8,535 bases of DNA from Betaproteobacteria bacterium (GTDB lineage: Bacteria > Pseudomonadota > Gammaproteobacteria > Burkholderiales > SG8-39). Position numbers and translations under genes: made by a program. The notes beneath the pieces were generated by a model. That model was not told the origin of the DNA. It saw only the letters and a list, made by a program, of their open reading frames with translations, and did no database searches. The stretch lies in assembly GCA_005888925.1 (NCBI GenBank), contig VBCP01000067.1:1-8535 (forward strand), read 5' to 3'. Below are positions 1-7,432 of this stretch, piece after piece. Position 1 is the stretch's first letter, and each line of letters begins with the position of its first letter.

Positions 1-2144
1 ACAACATCCCCGGCGTCGACAAGGTCGGCCCCAAGACCGCGTGCAAGTGGATCGTGCAGTACGGCTCGCTCGAAGGCGTGATCGCGCATGCCGATGAGAT
101 CACCGGACTCGCGGGCGAAAATCTGCGCAAGGTCAAAGACTGGCTGCCGAAGGCACGCGAGCTTCTCACCGTCAAGCGCGATGTGCCACTGCCGGTGACC
201 CTCGACCAGCTCACCGATGGCAACCGCGACCCCGCGCGCCAGCGCGCGCAATACGAGCGCTTCGGCTTCAAGAGCTGGCTCAAGGAAGTCGAGAACGCGC
301 CGCTCACAGAAACACCAGCCGCGCCGCCGCCCGCGGTGCAGAAGCGACGCTATCGCCCCATCATCACCGAGGACGAGCTGAAGGATCTGCGACTCAAGAT
401 CGAAGCCGTGCCACTCGTCGGCCTGAGCTGCATCGGCAGCGCTGAAGACCCGATGACCGCCCGCCTCGTCGGGCTCGCATTCGCCTTCGGCGACGAGGCC
501 GTCTACCTGCCGCTCGCGCACGACTACGCAGGTGCTCCCGCCCAACTCGGCGCGGATGCCGCATTGCGCCTGCTCAAGCCGTGGCTAGAGCGCGCCGACT
601 GCCGCAAAGTCACCAAGGACGCGAAGCTCGATTCGCATCTGCTCGCGAACCACGGCGTGCGGCTCGCGGGCTGCGTGCACGACACCCTCATCGAGTCCTA
701 CGTGCTCGAGGTGCACGAGCGCCACGAGCTCGCGAGCCTCGCGCAGCGCCATTGCGGCTGGACCAGCCTCACGTATGACGAAGTCACCGGCAAAGGCGTG
801 GGGCGCATCGCGTTCTTCTCCGTCGAGGTGACTCGCGCCACCGAGTACGCCGCGCAACAGGCCGATTGCACGCTCGCGCTGCACGACATCCTGCATCCGC
901 GCATCGCGGCGGAGAAGCAGCTCGCCTTCGTCTACGACACGATCGAGCTGCCGCTCGTGCCCGTGCTGTTCCGCATCGAGCGCAACGGCGTGCTGATCGA
1001 CCGGGCCAAGCTCGAGGCGCAGAGCCAGGAGCTCGGCAAAGAGATCATGGCCCTCGAGCAAAAAGCCTACGAGGCCGCGGGCCAGCCCTTCAACCTGGGC
1101 TCGCCGAAACAGATCCAGGAGATCCTGTTCGAGCGCCAGAAGCTGCCGGTGAAGAAGAAAACGCCTTCCGGCCAGCCCTCGACCGACGAGGATTCGCTCG
1201 CCGAGCTGGCGCTCGAGCATCCGCTGCCGCGGCTCATCCTCGAGCACCGCACGCTGTCCAAGCTGAAGTCGACCTATACCGACAAACTGCCGCGAAGCAT
1301 CAACCCCGTGACCGGGCGGGTGCACACGACGTATTCGCAGACGACCGCAGTCACGGGACGCCTTGCGTCCAACGAGCCGAACCTGCAGAACATTCCGATC
1401 CGCACGCCGGCGGGACGGCGCATCCGCAGCTGCTTCATCGCCCCGCCAGGCTCGAAGATCATGTCGGCCGACTACTCGCAGATCGAGCTGCGCATCATGG
1501 CGCACCTCTCGGGCGACGAGAATCTGCGGCGCGCCTTCAGCGAAGGCGAGGACGTGCACCGCGCCACCGCGGCGGAGGTCTTCGGCGTCCCGCTGCCCCA
1601 GGTGGATGCCGACCAGCGACGCGTCGCCAAGGTGATCAACTTCGGGCTGATCTACGGCATGTCGTCCTTCGGCGTGGCGCAAAACCTCGGCATCGACCGG
1701 GGCACCGCGCAGACCTACGTTGATCGCTACTTCGCGCGCTTCCCCGGCGCGAAGCGCTACATGGACGAGACGCGCCGGCGCGCGAAGGAAGTCGGCTACG
1801 TCGAGACCGTCTTCGGGCGCCGCCTGTGGCTCCCGGAGCTACGGAGCGGCGCGCCGGTGCGCCGCCAGGCCGCCGAGCGCGCGGCGATCAACGCGCCGAT
1901 GCAGGGCACCGCGGCCGATCTCATCAAGCTGGCGATGATCGCGGTGCAGAAATGGCTGGACGAGTCGCGGGCGCAGGCGAAGCTCATCATGCAGGTGCAC
2001 GATGAGTTGGTGCTCGAGGTACCCGAGGCCGAGCTCGAGGCCACCAAGGCCAAGGTGCGCGAGCTGATGGAATCCGTCGCGAAACTGGACGTGCCGCTCG
2101 TCGCCGAGGTGGGCGTCGGCGACAACTGGGACCGGGCGCACTAG
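1..2144 (+). CDS. polA: DNA polymerase I, 5'-truncated by window edge
   Basis: Gap-filling and Okazaki-processing DNA polymerase. The first complete codon is at nt 3, and the reading frame is already open at the edge. The GTG at nt 54 is internal, because conserved 5'-nuclease sequence (NIPGVDKVGPKT, the helix-hairpin-helix DNA-binding motif) precedes it. About 714 residues are visible; roughly 190-200 N-terminal residues are missing compared with E. coli (928 aa). Domain order: end of 5' nuclease, Pro/Ala linker (near 310-345), 3'-5' exonuclease-like domain (about 355-900), polymerase domain (about 940-2141). Polymerase motif A is DYSQIELR with its catalytic Asp at 1470-1472. Motif B has Arg, Lys, Phe and Tyr at the usual four-residue spacing (1617-1655). 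Motif C is VHDELV with Asp-Glu at 2001-2006. The C-terminus NWDRAH matches the normal family end, followed by tandem stops TAGTAG. The polymerase looks active, but the proofreading site is degenerate (see findings). It is convergent with the - strand cluster, with no terminator between them. Confidence 0.97.
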   Translation, partial: NIPGVDKVGPKTACKWIVQYGSLEGVIAHADEITGLAGENLRKVKDWLPKARELLTVKRDVPLPVTLDQLTDGNRDPARQRAQYERFGFKSWLKEVENAPLTETPAAPPPAVQKRRYRPIITEDELKDLRLKIEAVPLVGLSCIGSAEDPMTARLVGLAFAFGDEAVYLPLAHDYAGAPAQLGADAALRLLKPWLERADCRKVTKDAKLDSHLLANHGVRLAGCVHDTLIESYVLEVHERHELASLAQRHCGWTSLTYDEVTGKGVGRIAFFSVEVTRATEYAAQQADCTLALHDILHPRIAAEKQLAFVYDTIELPLVPVLFRIERNGVLIDRAKLEAQSQELGKEIMALEQKAYEAAGQPFNLGSPKQIQEILFERQKLPVKKKTPSGQPSTDEDSLAELALEHPLPRLILEHRTLSKLKSTYTDKLPRSINPVTGRVHTTYSQTTAVTGRLASNEPNLQNIPIRTPAGRRIRSCFIAPPGSKIMSADYSQIELRIMAHLSGDENLRRAFSEGEDVHRATAAEVFGVPLPQVDADQRRVAKVINFGLIYGMSSFGVAQNLGIDRGTAQTYVDRYFARFPGAKRYMDETRRRAKEVGYVETVFGRRLWLPELRSGAPVRRQAAERAAINAPMQGTAADLIKLAMIAVQKWLDESRAQAKLIMQVHDELVLEVPEAELEATKAKVRELMESVAKLDVPLVAEVGVGDNWDRAH
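360..905 (+). other. PolA 3'-5' exonuclease domain with lost catalytic residues
   Basis: This part of polA aligns without gaps, from memory, to the proofreading domain of proteobacterial PolA (shared LVGL.FA, PLAHDYAGAP, LANHG, YAA..AD). The DxE metal-binding motif (Asp355/Glu357 in E. coli) reads Ser-Cys-Ile at 426-434. The position of Asp501 is Gln at 858-860, inside YAAQQAD where E. coli has YAAEDAD. Asp424 is kept (630-632) and so is Tyr497 (846-848). With three of four acidic ligands gone, two-metal catalysis is not expected. Polymerases such as Taq and Bst Pol I are known to carry an inactive domain here. The loss of activity is inferred. Confidence 0.8.
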
Positions 2145-2733
2145 TAGCGCAGCGCGCGTCGAGCGCCTTGTGCGTCACGTATTCGTCGAGATCGGCGTCT
2201 TCCTTTTTCAGCAGCCCGACGGTGGCGGCCCGGTCCGCGTACTGATCGTACTTCTGCGCGAGCTCGACCCGCGCGGTGGCGCGCTGCACGATCGGCAGGA
2301 AGCGCCGATGCAATTGGTCCCGCGTCGTGCGCCGGAAGTACTCGGTGCCTGCGGTGTCGCCGCCGGAAATGATTCCCTTTGCGTCCTGCACGGTCATCTT
2401 CTTCACCGAGTCGATGAAGAGAGCGCGCGCTTCCGGCACCGCCGCCTCGGCGGCGCGGTTCATGGTGACGACGAGCTCGTCGGCGTATTTGCCCATCCCG
2501 ACGCGCCGCATCACGCGCTCGGCGCGCTGCGCCGATTCGGGCAGCGGGATCTTCACCTGCGGGTTGCCGAGGAATCCGTCCACGCGCCCCAGGTTCGCGA
2601 CCGCGGCGACGCTGCCTTTCTCGAGCGCGGCCTTCAGCGCCGCGGTCGCATCCTGCCGCGTGATGTTTTCGAGCTGGGCTAAAGCAGCCGCAGACCCGCT
2701 GACGATGACCGCGGCAAGAAGGGCGCGCCTCAT
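1987..2733 (-). CDS. DUF4197 exported protein, C-terminus replaced by antisense polA reading
   Basis: A protein of unknown function of the DUF4197 family, probably periplasmic. The ATG at 2733 begins a typical signal peptide (MRRALLAAVIVSG...AALAQ, cleavage likely after ALA, residue 19). An in-frame extension upstream to 2886 is possible but would run through the permease gene and put an Arg/Ser-rich stretch before the signal peptide, so I reject it. Residues 20 to 192 look like the family: ITRQDA, GFLGNP.VKIPLP, ISGGDTAGTEYFRR, then DADLDEYVTHKALD. The family normally continues with about 35 more residues of the type GLF.MIAEEE...DPV...LLKKVFG. Here, after Asp192 (2158-2160), the frame passes into polA antisense and adds 56 residues, about half Arg or Pro, before a stop at 1987. 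The gene is therefore probably C-terminally truncated and may be non-functional. It lies 7 bases after the permease stop and is likely cotranscribed. Confidence 0.75.
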   Translation of the reverse strand: MRRALLAAVIVSGSAAALAQLENITRQDATAALKAALEKGSVAAVANLGRVDGFLGNPQVKIPLPESAQRAERVMRRVGMGKYADELVVTMNRAAEAAVPEARALFIDSVKKMTVQDAKGIISGGDTAGTEYFRRTTRDQLHRRFLPIVQRATARVELAQKYDQYADRAATVGLLKKEDADLDEYVTHKALDARCATSAPGPSCRRRPPRRRAARPVSRRIPSARAPWPWWPRARPRVPRAPTHRAPA

Positions 2734-2740
2734 ATCCGCA

Positions 2741-3559
2741 TTATCGCCGGTACGTCGCGAGCAGCACGCCGGCGAGGATCGTCGCGACACCCGCCGCATG
2801 GAAGCCGCGGAATGCCTCGTCGAGAAAGGCGATCGCGAGCAGCGTGCCGAACGCCGGCAGCAGATGCAGGGTGAAGCCGGCGGCATTGGCGCCGACGAGC
2901 TCGACGCCGCGGTTCCAGCAGATGAACGCGATCACCGAGGCCGCAATGCCCATGTAGAGCACCGCGAGCGCGGCTTCGAGCGTCGGGACTGGCGGCGGCG
3001 CGACGATCGAGTGCGCGAGGAAGAAGGGCGCGAGCAGGGTCACGCCGAGGAGCGAAATCACGAAGAGGAAGCCCACGCCGCTGAGCTCTGCCGGCCGCCG
3101 CTTGAGCAGCACCGAGTAAAGGCCCCACAGCGGCATCGCCGCGAGTATCCAGAGATCGCCGCTATGCAACTCGAGCTCGACCAGCCGTACCGGCTCTCCG
3201 CGCGTCATGATGATCATGATGCCGGCAAGCGAAATCAGCATGCCGGTGATCTGCCTTGGCGTCGCGCGCTCGCGCTCGATCAGCCAGGAGCAGGCGATCA
3301 TGAAGAGGGGCGCCGACGAGTTGAGCAGCACGGCATTGATCGCCGTGGTGGTGCGCAAGCCCTGATACACGAACGTCTGGAAGAGCGGCACGCTCAGCAG
3401 CGCGAGCAGCGCCAGGATCCCGGCGTGCGCCCGCAGCACCTCGCCCTTGCCGGCCACGGCACGCAGGCCGAAGGGCGTCAGAACGACGAGCGCAATGAAC
3501 CAGCGCCAGAAATTGAGGCTTACCGGGTCGAAGCTGTCGCGCAGCGCGCGGCCCAGCAC
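2741..3559 (-). CDS. EamA/DMT-family permease (substrate unknown)
   Basis: Inner-membrane transporter of the drug/metabolite superfamily (EamA), with two homologous halves usually giving ten membrane helices. From the GTG at 3559 it gives 272 residues with clear hydrophobic segments: FIALVVLTPFGL, ILALLALLSVPLF, AVLLNSSAPLFMIACSWLI, ITGMLISLAGIMIIM, DLWILAAMPLWGLYSVLL, VGFLFVISLLGVTLLAPFFL, AALAVLYMGIAASVIAF, LHLLPAFGTLLAIAFL and VATILAGVLLATY. The motif N.FWRW, common early in the family, is at residues 16-20. The annotated GTG is probably not the real start: the same frame upstream encodes LLALTNLLWAGNW, the expected first helix, but contains no ATG, GTG or TTG before a stop. CTG at 3634, overlapping the lipA stop by 14 bases, is the best candidate. 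The substrate cannot be read from the sequence. It follows lipA in the same direction, with no evident functional link. Confidence 0.9.
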   Translation of the reverse strand: MLGRALRDSFDPVSLNFWRWFIALVVLTPFGLRAVAGKGEVLRAHAGILALLALLSVPLFQTFVYQGLRTTTAINAVLLNSSAPLFMIACSWLIERERATPRQITGMLISLAGIMIIMTRGEPVRLVELELHSGDLWILAAMPLWGLYSVLLKRRPAELSGVGFLFVISLLGVTLLAPFFLAHSIVAPPPVPTLEAALAVLYMGIAASVIAFICWNRGVELVGANAAGFTLHLLPAFGTLLAIAFLDEAFRGFHAAGVATILAGVLLATYRR

Positions 3560-3620
3560 CCAGTTGCCGGCCCACAGCAGGTTGGTGAGCGCGAGGAGCG
3601 AGAACGCGGCGACGTGCGAG

Positions 3621-4550
3621 CTAGAGGCCCGCAGCGTGCGCCTGCTGATCGGCGTGGTAGGAGGAGCGCACCAGCGGGCCGATGGCGGCGTGCTTGAAAC
3701 CCAGCGCGTCCGCCTGCTTCTGGTATTCGGTGAAGACCGCCGGGTCCACGTAGCGCTCGACCGGCAGATGATGCGGCGAGGGCTGCAGGTATTGCCCGAT
3801 GGTGAGCATGTCGACCTCGTGCGCGCGCAGGTCGCGCATCACCTCGACAATTTCGGCGTCGGTCTCGCCCAGGCCGACCATGAGTCCCGATTTTGTCGGC
3901 GCGGCCGGGTACAGGCGCTTGAACTGCTGCAGCAGCGCGAGCGAGTGCCGGTAATCGCCGCCGGGCCTTGCTTGTTTATACAGGCGGGGCACCGTCTCCA
4001 GGTTGTGATTCATGACGTCGGGCGGTGCGGCGGCGAGGATCTCGAGCGCGCGGTCGAGCCGCCCGCGGAAATCGGGAACCAGAACTTCGATGGTCGTGCG
4101 CGGACTGTATTCCCGGACGGCGCGGATGCAGTCGACGAAGTGCTGGGCGCCGCCGTCGCGCAGGTCGTCGCGGTCGACGCTGGTGATGACGACGTAGCGC
4201 AGACCGAGCTGGGCGATGGTCTCCGCCAGATGACGGGGCTCGTCCGCATCCGGCGCGAGCGGACGGCCGTGCGCCACATCGCAGAAGGGGCAGCGCCGCG
4301 TGCAGATGTCGCCGAGGATCATGAAGGTCGCGGTGCCTTTGCCGAAGCATTCGGCGATGTTCGGGCACGACGCTTCTTCGCACACCGTGTGCAGCTTCTG
4401 CCGCCGCAGGACGTCCTTGATCTCGTGGAAGCGCGAGTTCGGGCTCGGCGCACGCACGCGGATCCACGCCGGCTTGGGCAAGGGCGCGCCGCGCGGCACG
4501 ATGCGGATCGTCTTCGCCTGGCCTTTTTCCTTTACGCCGGCTTCACGCAT
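3621..4550 (-). CDS. lipA: Lipoyl synthase
   Basis: Radical SAM enzyme that inserts two sulfurs at C6 and C8 of octanoyl groups bound to lipoyl domains, in the cytoplasm. It has 309 residues (E. coli LipA has 321). The auxiliary-cluster motif is complete: Cys57, Cys62 and Cys68 (CEEASCPNIAEC). The radical SAM CxxxCxxC motif is CTRRCPFC with Cys83, Cys87 and Cys90. The C-terminal RSSYHAD at 295-301 carries the serine that ligates the auxiliary cluster. Other hallmarks are TSVDRDDL.DGGA, NHNLETV and TKSGLMVGLGE. All residues needed for activity appear present. The start ATG at 4550 overlaps the lipB stop (ATGCGTGA, 8 bases), which implies translational coupling with lipB, the preceding step of the pathway. 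Confidence 0.98.
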   Translation of the reverse strand: MREAGVKEKGQAKTIRIVPRGAPLPKPAWIRVRAPSPNSRFHEIKDVLRRQKLHTVCEEASCPNIAECFGKGTATFMILGDICTRRCPFCDVAHGRPLAPDADEPRHLAETIAQLGLRYVVITSVDRDDLRDGGAQHFVDCIRAVREYSPRTTIEVLVPDFRGRLDRALEILAAAPPDVMNHNLETVPRLYKQARPGGDYRHSLALLQQFKRLYPAAPTKSGLMVGLGETDAEIVEVMRDLRAHEVDMLTIGQYLQPSPHHLPVERYVDPAVFTEYQKQADALGFKHAAIGPLVRSSYHADQQAHAAGL

Positions 4551-5151
4551 GCTCGAGATTCCGCATCACGCTCGCGGCGAGCTTCTCGCCCATGGCGGCC
4601 GGCGTGTCGGTGAAACCCAGAGCGCGCGTCTGGGTGACCGGCAATCCCGGATAGCCGCAAGGGTCGATCGCGAAGAACGGCGTGAGGTCCATGTCGACGT
4701 TGAGTGCCAGGCCATGGTACGCCCGCCCGCGCATTACCCGTATGCCGAGCGCCGCGACCTTGGCACCGTCTACATAGACGCCGGGCGCGCCGGGGCGGCG
4801 CAGGGCATTGCTGCCCAGGAGGTCGATCACCGCCTGCTCGAGCAGGCGTACGAATGCCTTTACCTTGATGGAACGGCGCGCGAGGTCCACGAGTGTGTAA
4901 AGCACGACCTGGCCGGGCCCGTGGTAGGTGATCTCGCCGCCGCGATCGGCGGCGATCACGGGGATGCCGTTTGCGACGCGCACCGGCGCCGCGCCCTGCC
5001 CGAGCGTGTAGACCGGCGGATGCTCGAGCAGCCAGAGCTCGTCCAGCGTGGCCTCGTCGCGTTCGCGCGTGAAGCGGCGCATGGCTTCCAGTGTCGGCAG
5101 ATAGTCGGCGCGTCCCAGTCGGCGCAGCACGATGTCTGCGACGACGGTCAT
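4543..5151 (-). CDS. lipB: Octanoyl-[ACP]:protein N-octanoyltransferase
   Basis: Transfers octanoyl from acyl carrier protein to lysines of lipoyl domains, the first step of endogenous lipoylation, in the cytoplasm. I chose the ATG at 5151, giving 202 residues, because it forms an ATGA overlap with the ybeD stop. An upstream in-frame start at 5181 would add ten unconserved residues (MRSSGRGDGA). The family signature RGGEITYHGPGQ is at residues 70-81. The catalytic Lys is at 131 (GAKVAALGIR) and the acyl-carrying Cys at 165 (IDPCGYPG), matching Lys135 and Cys169 of E. coli. HPPVYTLGQG near residue 44 is also typical. Length is close to E. coli LipB (213). It sits between ybeD and lipA, the usual proteobacterial grouping. 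Confidence 0.97.
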   Translation of the reverse strand: MTVVADIVLRRLGRADYLPTLEAMRRFTRERDEATLDELWLLEHPPVYTLGQGAAPVRVANGIPVIAADRGGEITYHGPGQVVLYTLVDLARRSIKVKAFVRLLEQAVIDLLGSNALRRPGAPGVYVDGAKVAALGIRVMRGRAYHGLALNVDMDLTPFFAIDPCGYPGLPVTQTRALGFTDTPAAMGEKLAASVMRNLEHA

Positions 5152-5420
5152 AGCACCATCACCACGCCCGGATGATCGCAAAGCTCCTGATAGAGCGCAT
5201 CGAGCTGCTCGCGCGAGGTCGCGCGCAGGATGCAGGTCACGCTGAGATAGCGGCCCTTGCGGCTCGGTCTCATCTCCACAGTCGCCGGGTCGAAGTCCGG
5301 TGCGTGCTTCACCACGATGTCGGTCACGGCCTGCGCGAACCCCGGCTGCTTGCGGCCCATCACCTTGATCGGGAAATCACAGGGGAACGCCAGCGCCGAG
5401 CTGTCGGCGACCAACGGCAT
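5148..5420 (-). CDS. ybeD: YbeD/DUF493 (UPF0250) family protein
   Basis: Small cytoplasmic protein of 90 residues (E. coli YbeD has 87) of the DUF493 family, which has a ferredoxin-like fold related to ACT-type regulatory domains. The biochemical role is not established. Features seen are FPCDFPIKVMG near the N-terminus, a central RPSRKGRYLSVT strand region, and a C-terminal LDALYQEL..HPGVVMVL end that matches the family. It has no signal peptide or membrane segment. The ATG directly follows the TGA of the aminotransferase gene (TGAATG, no gap), and its own stop overlaps the lipB start by four bases. This coupling suggests a role linked to lipoylation or its regulation, which remains an inference. 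Confidence 0.93.
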   Translation of the reverse strand: MPLVADSSALAFPCDFPIKVMGRKQPGFAQAVTDIVVKHAPDFDPATVEMRPSRKGRYLSVTCILRATSREQLDALYQELCDHPGVVMVL

Positions 5421-6305
5421 TCAGGCCGGGAGCGACTCGCGCCGGCCCGCGCGCATCACCTTGTGCTTGAAGTCCTGATAGAGCCGGTACATGCGTCGGA
5501 ATACGGGCCCGGGGCGGCCATCGGCGACCGGCGCGCCGTCGAGCCGCACCACCGCGAGCACCTCCTTGGAGGACGAGGTGACCCAGATCTCGTCGGCTGC
5601 ACGCACTTCGGCCTCGCTTATCTCGCGGAATTCGAGCGGCAGCGCGTTGGCGCGCGCCAGCTCGACCACCACGTCGTAAGTGATGCCGGGCAGGATCAGC
5701 TCGGTCTTCGGCGGCGACTGGATCACGCCGCGCTTGACGACAAAAACGTTCGAAGCGGACGCTTCGGTGAGCTTGCCGTCGCGGAACAGGAGGGTTTCCA
5801 CGGCATCGGCCTCGGCCGAAAGCTGGCGCAGCAGCACATTGCCGATGAGCGAGATCGACTTGATGTCGCAGCGCAGCCAGCGGTTGTCGCGCGCGCTGAT
5901 CGCGGCTGCGCCCGCCTCCACCTGTGCCGGCGCCGGCGCCACCAGCGGGTTGGACATCATGAAGATCGTGGGCTGGGCGTTCTTCGGAAAGGCGTGGTCG
6001 CGCTTGGCGACCCCGCGCGTCACCTGGAAGTACACCGCCTGGTCCTCGAAGGACTGGCGTGCCACGAGGCCGGCGATGAAGCCGCGCCACTGCTCGCGCG
6101 TATAGGGATTGCGGATGCCGACCGCGGCGAGGCTGCGCTCCAGCCGCGCGAGGTGCTCGTCGAGCCGGAAGGGCACATTGGAGTACACCGGCACGACTTC
6201 GTAGACGCCGTCGCCGAAGATGAAGCCGCGGTCGAGCACCGGCACCTTGGCGTCCTCGAGCGGCATGAACTCGCCGTTCAGGAAAACCGTCGCTACTTGA
6301 TCCAC
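5421..6305 (-). CDS. dat: D-amino acid (D-alanine) aminotransferase, class IV
   Basis: PLP-dependent fold-type IV aminotransferase, probably interconverting D-alanine and D-glutamate with their 2-oxo acids. The protein has 294 residues from GTG at 6305. No ATG is close, and the family N-terminus (a short strand, then LNGEF.PLEDA) starts just after this GTG. A much longer in-frame open stretch upstream to 7061 only mirrors dacC. Motifs: LDRGFIFGDGVYEV (24-37), PLP lysine Lys149 in CDIKS, LTEASASNVF (179-188, Glu181 near the cofactor) and PGITYDVV. Arg102 and His104 in the segment VTRG...RDHAFP match the carboxylate-binding pair (Arg98/His100) of Bacillus D-amino acid aminotransferase, which favours D-amino acid over branched-chain specificity. 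The start overlaps the dacC stop by 13 bases. Branched-chain aminotransferase is a less likely alternative. Confidence 0.92.
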   Translation of the reverse strand: MDQVATVFLNGEFMPLEDAKVPVLDRGFIFGDGVYEVVPVYSNVPFRLDEHLARLERSLAAVGIRNPYTREQWRGFIAGLVARQSFEDQAVYFQVTRGVAKRDHAFPKNAQPTIFMMSNPLVAPAPAQVEAGAAAISARDNRWLRCDIKSISLIGNVLLRQLSAEADAVETLLFRDGKLTEASASNVFVVKRGVIQSPPKTELILPGITYDVVVELARANALPLEFREISEAEVRAADEIWVTSSSKEVLAVVRLDGAPVADGRPGPVFRRMYRLYQDFKHKVMRAGRRESLPA

Positions 6306-7417
6306 AGTCTGAGTGTATCCCAGGCGCGGCCGAAGATGCCCGCGGGGCCGACTGCCTCGAGCGCGAGCAGCGGATATTCGGCGAGCGGCTTGCCGTCGAG
6401 CGCCACGCGCAGCGTGCCGACGCGCTGGCCCTGCGCGACCGGCGCGATGAGCGGCTGCTGCGCCACGAGCTCGGCCTTGAGCTTGTCGGCCTCGCCCTTG
6501 GGCACCGTGACGTAGAGCTCGCCCTTCACGCCGGCTTTCACCACGCGCGCCGCGCCTTTCCAGACTTCCAGCGTGCGCACCACCTCGCCGCTGCCGAAAA
6601 GCTTGACGCTGTCGAAGAACTGGTAGCCCCAGTTGAGCAGCTTCTGCGATTCCTGCGCGCGCGCCGACTCCGAAGTCGAGCCGAGCAGCACCGACAGCAG
6701 GCGCCTCGGGCCGCGCTTGGAGGACGCGATCAGGCAGTAACCCGCGGCGTCGGTGTGGCCGGTCTTTACGCCATCGACCGTCGGGTCGAGCCACAGCAGG
6801 CGGTTGCGGTTGGGCTGCGTGATGTTGTTGTAGCGGAATTCCTTGATCGCGTAGTACCTCGCATACTCCTCGGGAAAGTCGCGGATCACGGCCGCGGCGA
6901 GGATGTAGAGGTCGCGCGCGGTGCTGTAGTGCTGCGCGTCCGGCAGGCCGGTCGCGTTCACGAAGCGGCTGTTGGCCATGCCGAGGCGCGCCGCCTCGCG
7001 GTTCATCATCTGCGCGAAGACGTCCTCGGAGCCGGCGACCGCTTCGGCGAGAGCGATGCACGCGTCGTTGCCGGACTGGACCTCCATGCCCTTGATCAGC
7101 TCGTCCACCGTGACGGGCTTGCGCGGCTCGATGAACATCCGCGAGCCGGGCGCCCGCCAGGCGCGCGGCGACACCGGCACCGGCTGCCCGAGCGACAGCT
7201 TCTTTTCGCGCAGCGCGGCGAATACCAGGTAGGCGGTCATCAGCTTGGTGAGCGAGGCCGGCTCGATGCGCTCATCGGCCTTCTCGGCGACGAGCACCTG
7301 CCCGCTCGTGAGATCGCCCATCATCCACGATCTGCCCATGACGCGCGGCGCTGCCGGCGCGGCGGCGTGCGCCGCGGCGCAGATCAAGACTGCAAGGCAG
7401 AGGATGCAGCGGAGCAT
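6293..7417 (-). CDS. dacC: D-alanyl-D-alanine carboxypeptidase, PBP5/6 type
   Basis: Low-molecular-weight penicillin-binding protein that removes the terminal D-Ala from peptidoglycan pentapeptides in the periplasm. It has 374 residues, usual for the family. The signal peptide (MLRCILCLAVLICAAAHA) is likely cleaved near residue 18-20. Catalytic motifs are all present: SLTK with nucleophile Ser55 and Lys58, SGN at 115-117, and KTG at 218-220. The C-terminal PBP5-type beta domain follows at about 275-350, and the last residues (IFGRAWDTLRLWIK) form an amphipathic helix of the kind that anchors these enzymes to the inner membrane. The start ATG at 7417 lies 16 bases after the rlpA stop. No clear Shine-Dalgarno sequence is seen. 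The symbol could equally be dacA; sequence alone does not separate the paralogues. Confidence 0.96.
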   Translation of the reverse strand: MLRCILCLAVLICAAAHAAAPAAPRVMGRSWMMGDLTSGQVLVAEKADERIEPASLTKLMTAYLVFAALREKKLSLGQPVPVSPRAWRAPGSRMFIEPRKPVTVDELIKGMEVQSGNDACIALAEAVAGSEDVFAQMMNREAARLGMANSRFVNATGLPDAQHYSTARDLYILAAAVIRDFPEEYARYYAIKEFRYNNITQPNRNRLLWLDPTVDGVKTGHTDAAGYCLIASSKRGPRRLLSVLLGSTSESARAQESQKLLNWGYQFFDSVKLFGSGEVVRTLEVWKGAARVVKAGVKGELYVTVPKGEADKLKAELVAQQPLIAPVAQGQRVGTLRVALDGKPLAEYPLLALEAVGPAGIFGRAWDTLRLWIK

Positions 7418-7432
7418 TACGGAAAGCCGCGG

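Noticed and set aside
585..1682. Long open frame (365 codons) antisense to polA
   Set aside because: It mirrors polA codons in a GC-rich gene, has Arg/His/Leu-heavy composition and no recognisable domain. The sense frame holds all PolA motifs.
866..1723. 285-codon open frame on the + strand inside polA
   Set aside because: A +1-type shadow of polA with Ala/Arg-rich low-complexity sequence; the intact PolA frame covers it.
2145..2160. Possible bidirectional terminator between polA and DUF4197
   Set aside because: Only about 16 bases separate the polA stop from the last family residue of DUF4197. There is no stem-loop with a T-tract on either strand.
2734..2886. N-terminal extension of the DUF4197 frame
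   Set aside because: It would lie inside the permease gene and place a non-hydrophobic stretch before an obvious signal peptide at ATG 2733.
2276..3697. 473-codon open frame on the + strand opposite DUF4197 and the permease
   Set aside because: Charged, repetitive Glu/Arg/His/Gln composition typical of antisense reading of GC-rich genes. The - strand frames have a signal peptide and membrane helices.
5152..5181. Upstream start for lipB
   Set aside because: The ten extra residues are not typical of LipB, and ATG 5151 gives the usual ATGA overlap with ybeD.
5172..6515. 447-codon open frame on the + strand opposite the aminotransferase
   Set aside because: An antisense shadow; the - strand frame carries the complete class IV aminotransferase motifs including the PLP lysine.
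6306..7061. Long N-terminal extension of the aminotransferase frame into dacC
   Set aside because: The 252 extra residues are Arg/Ala/Gly-rich and are only the dacC sequence read in another frame. The family N-terminus starts at GTG 6305.
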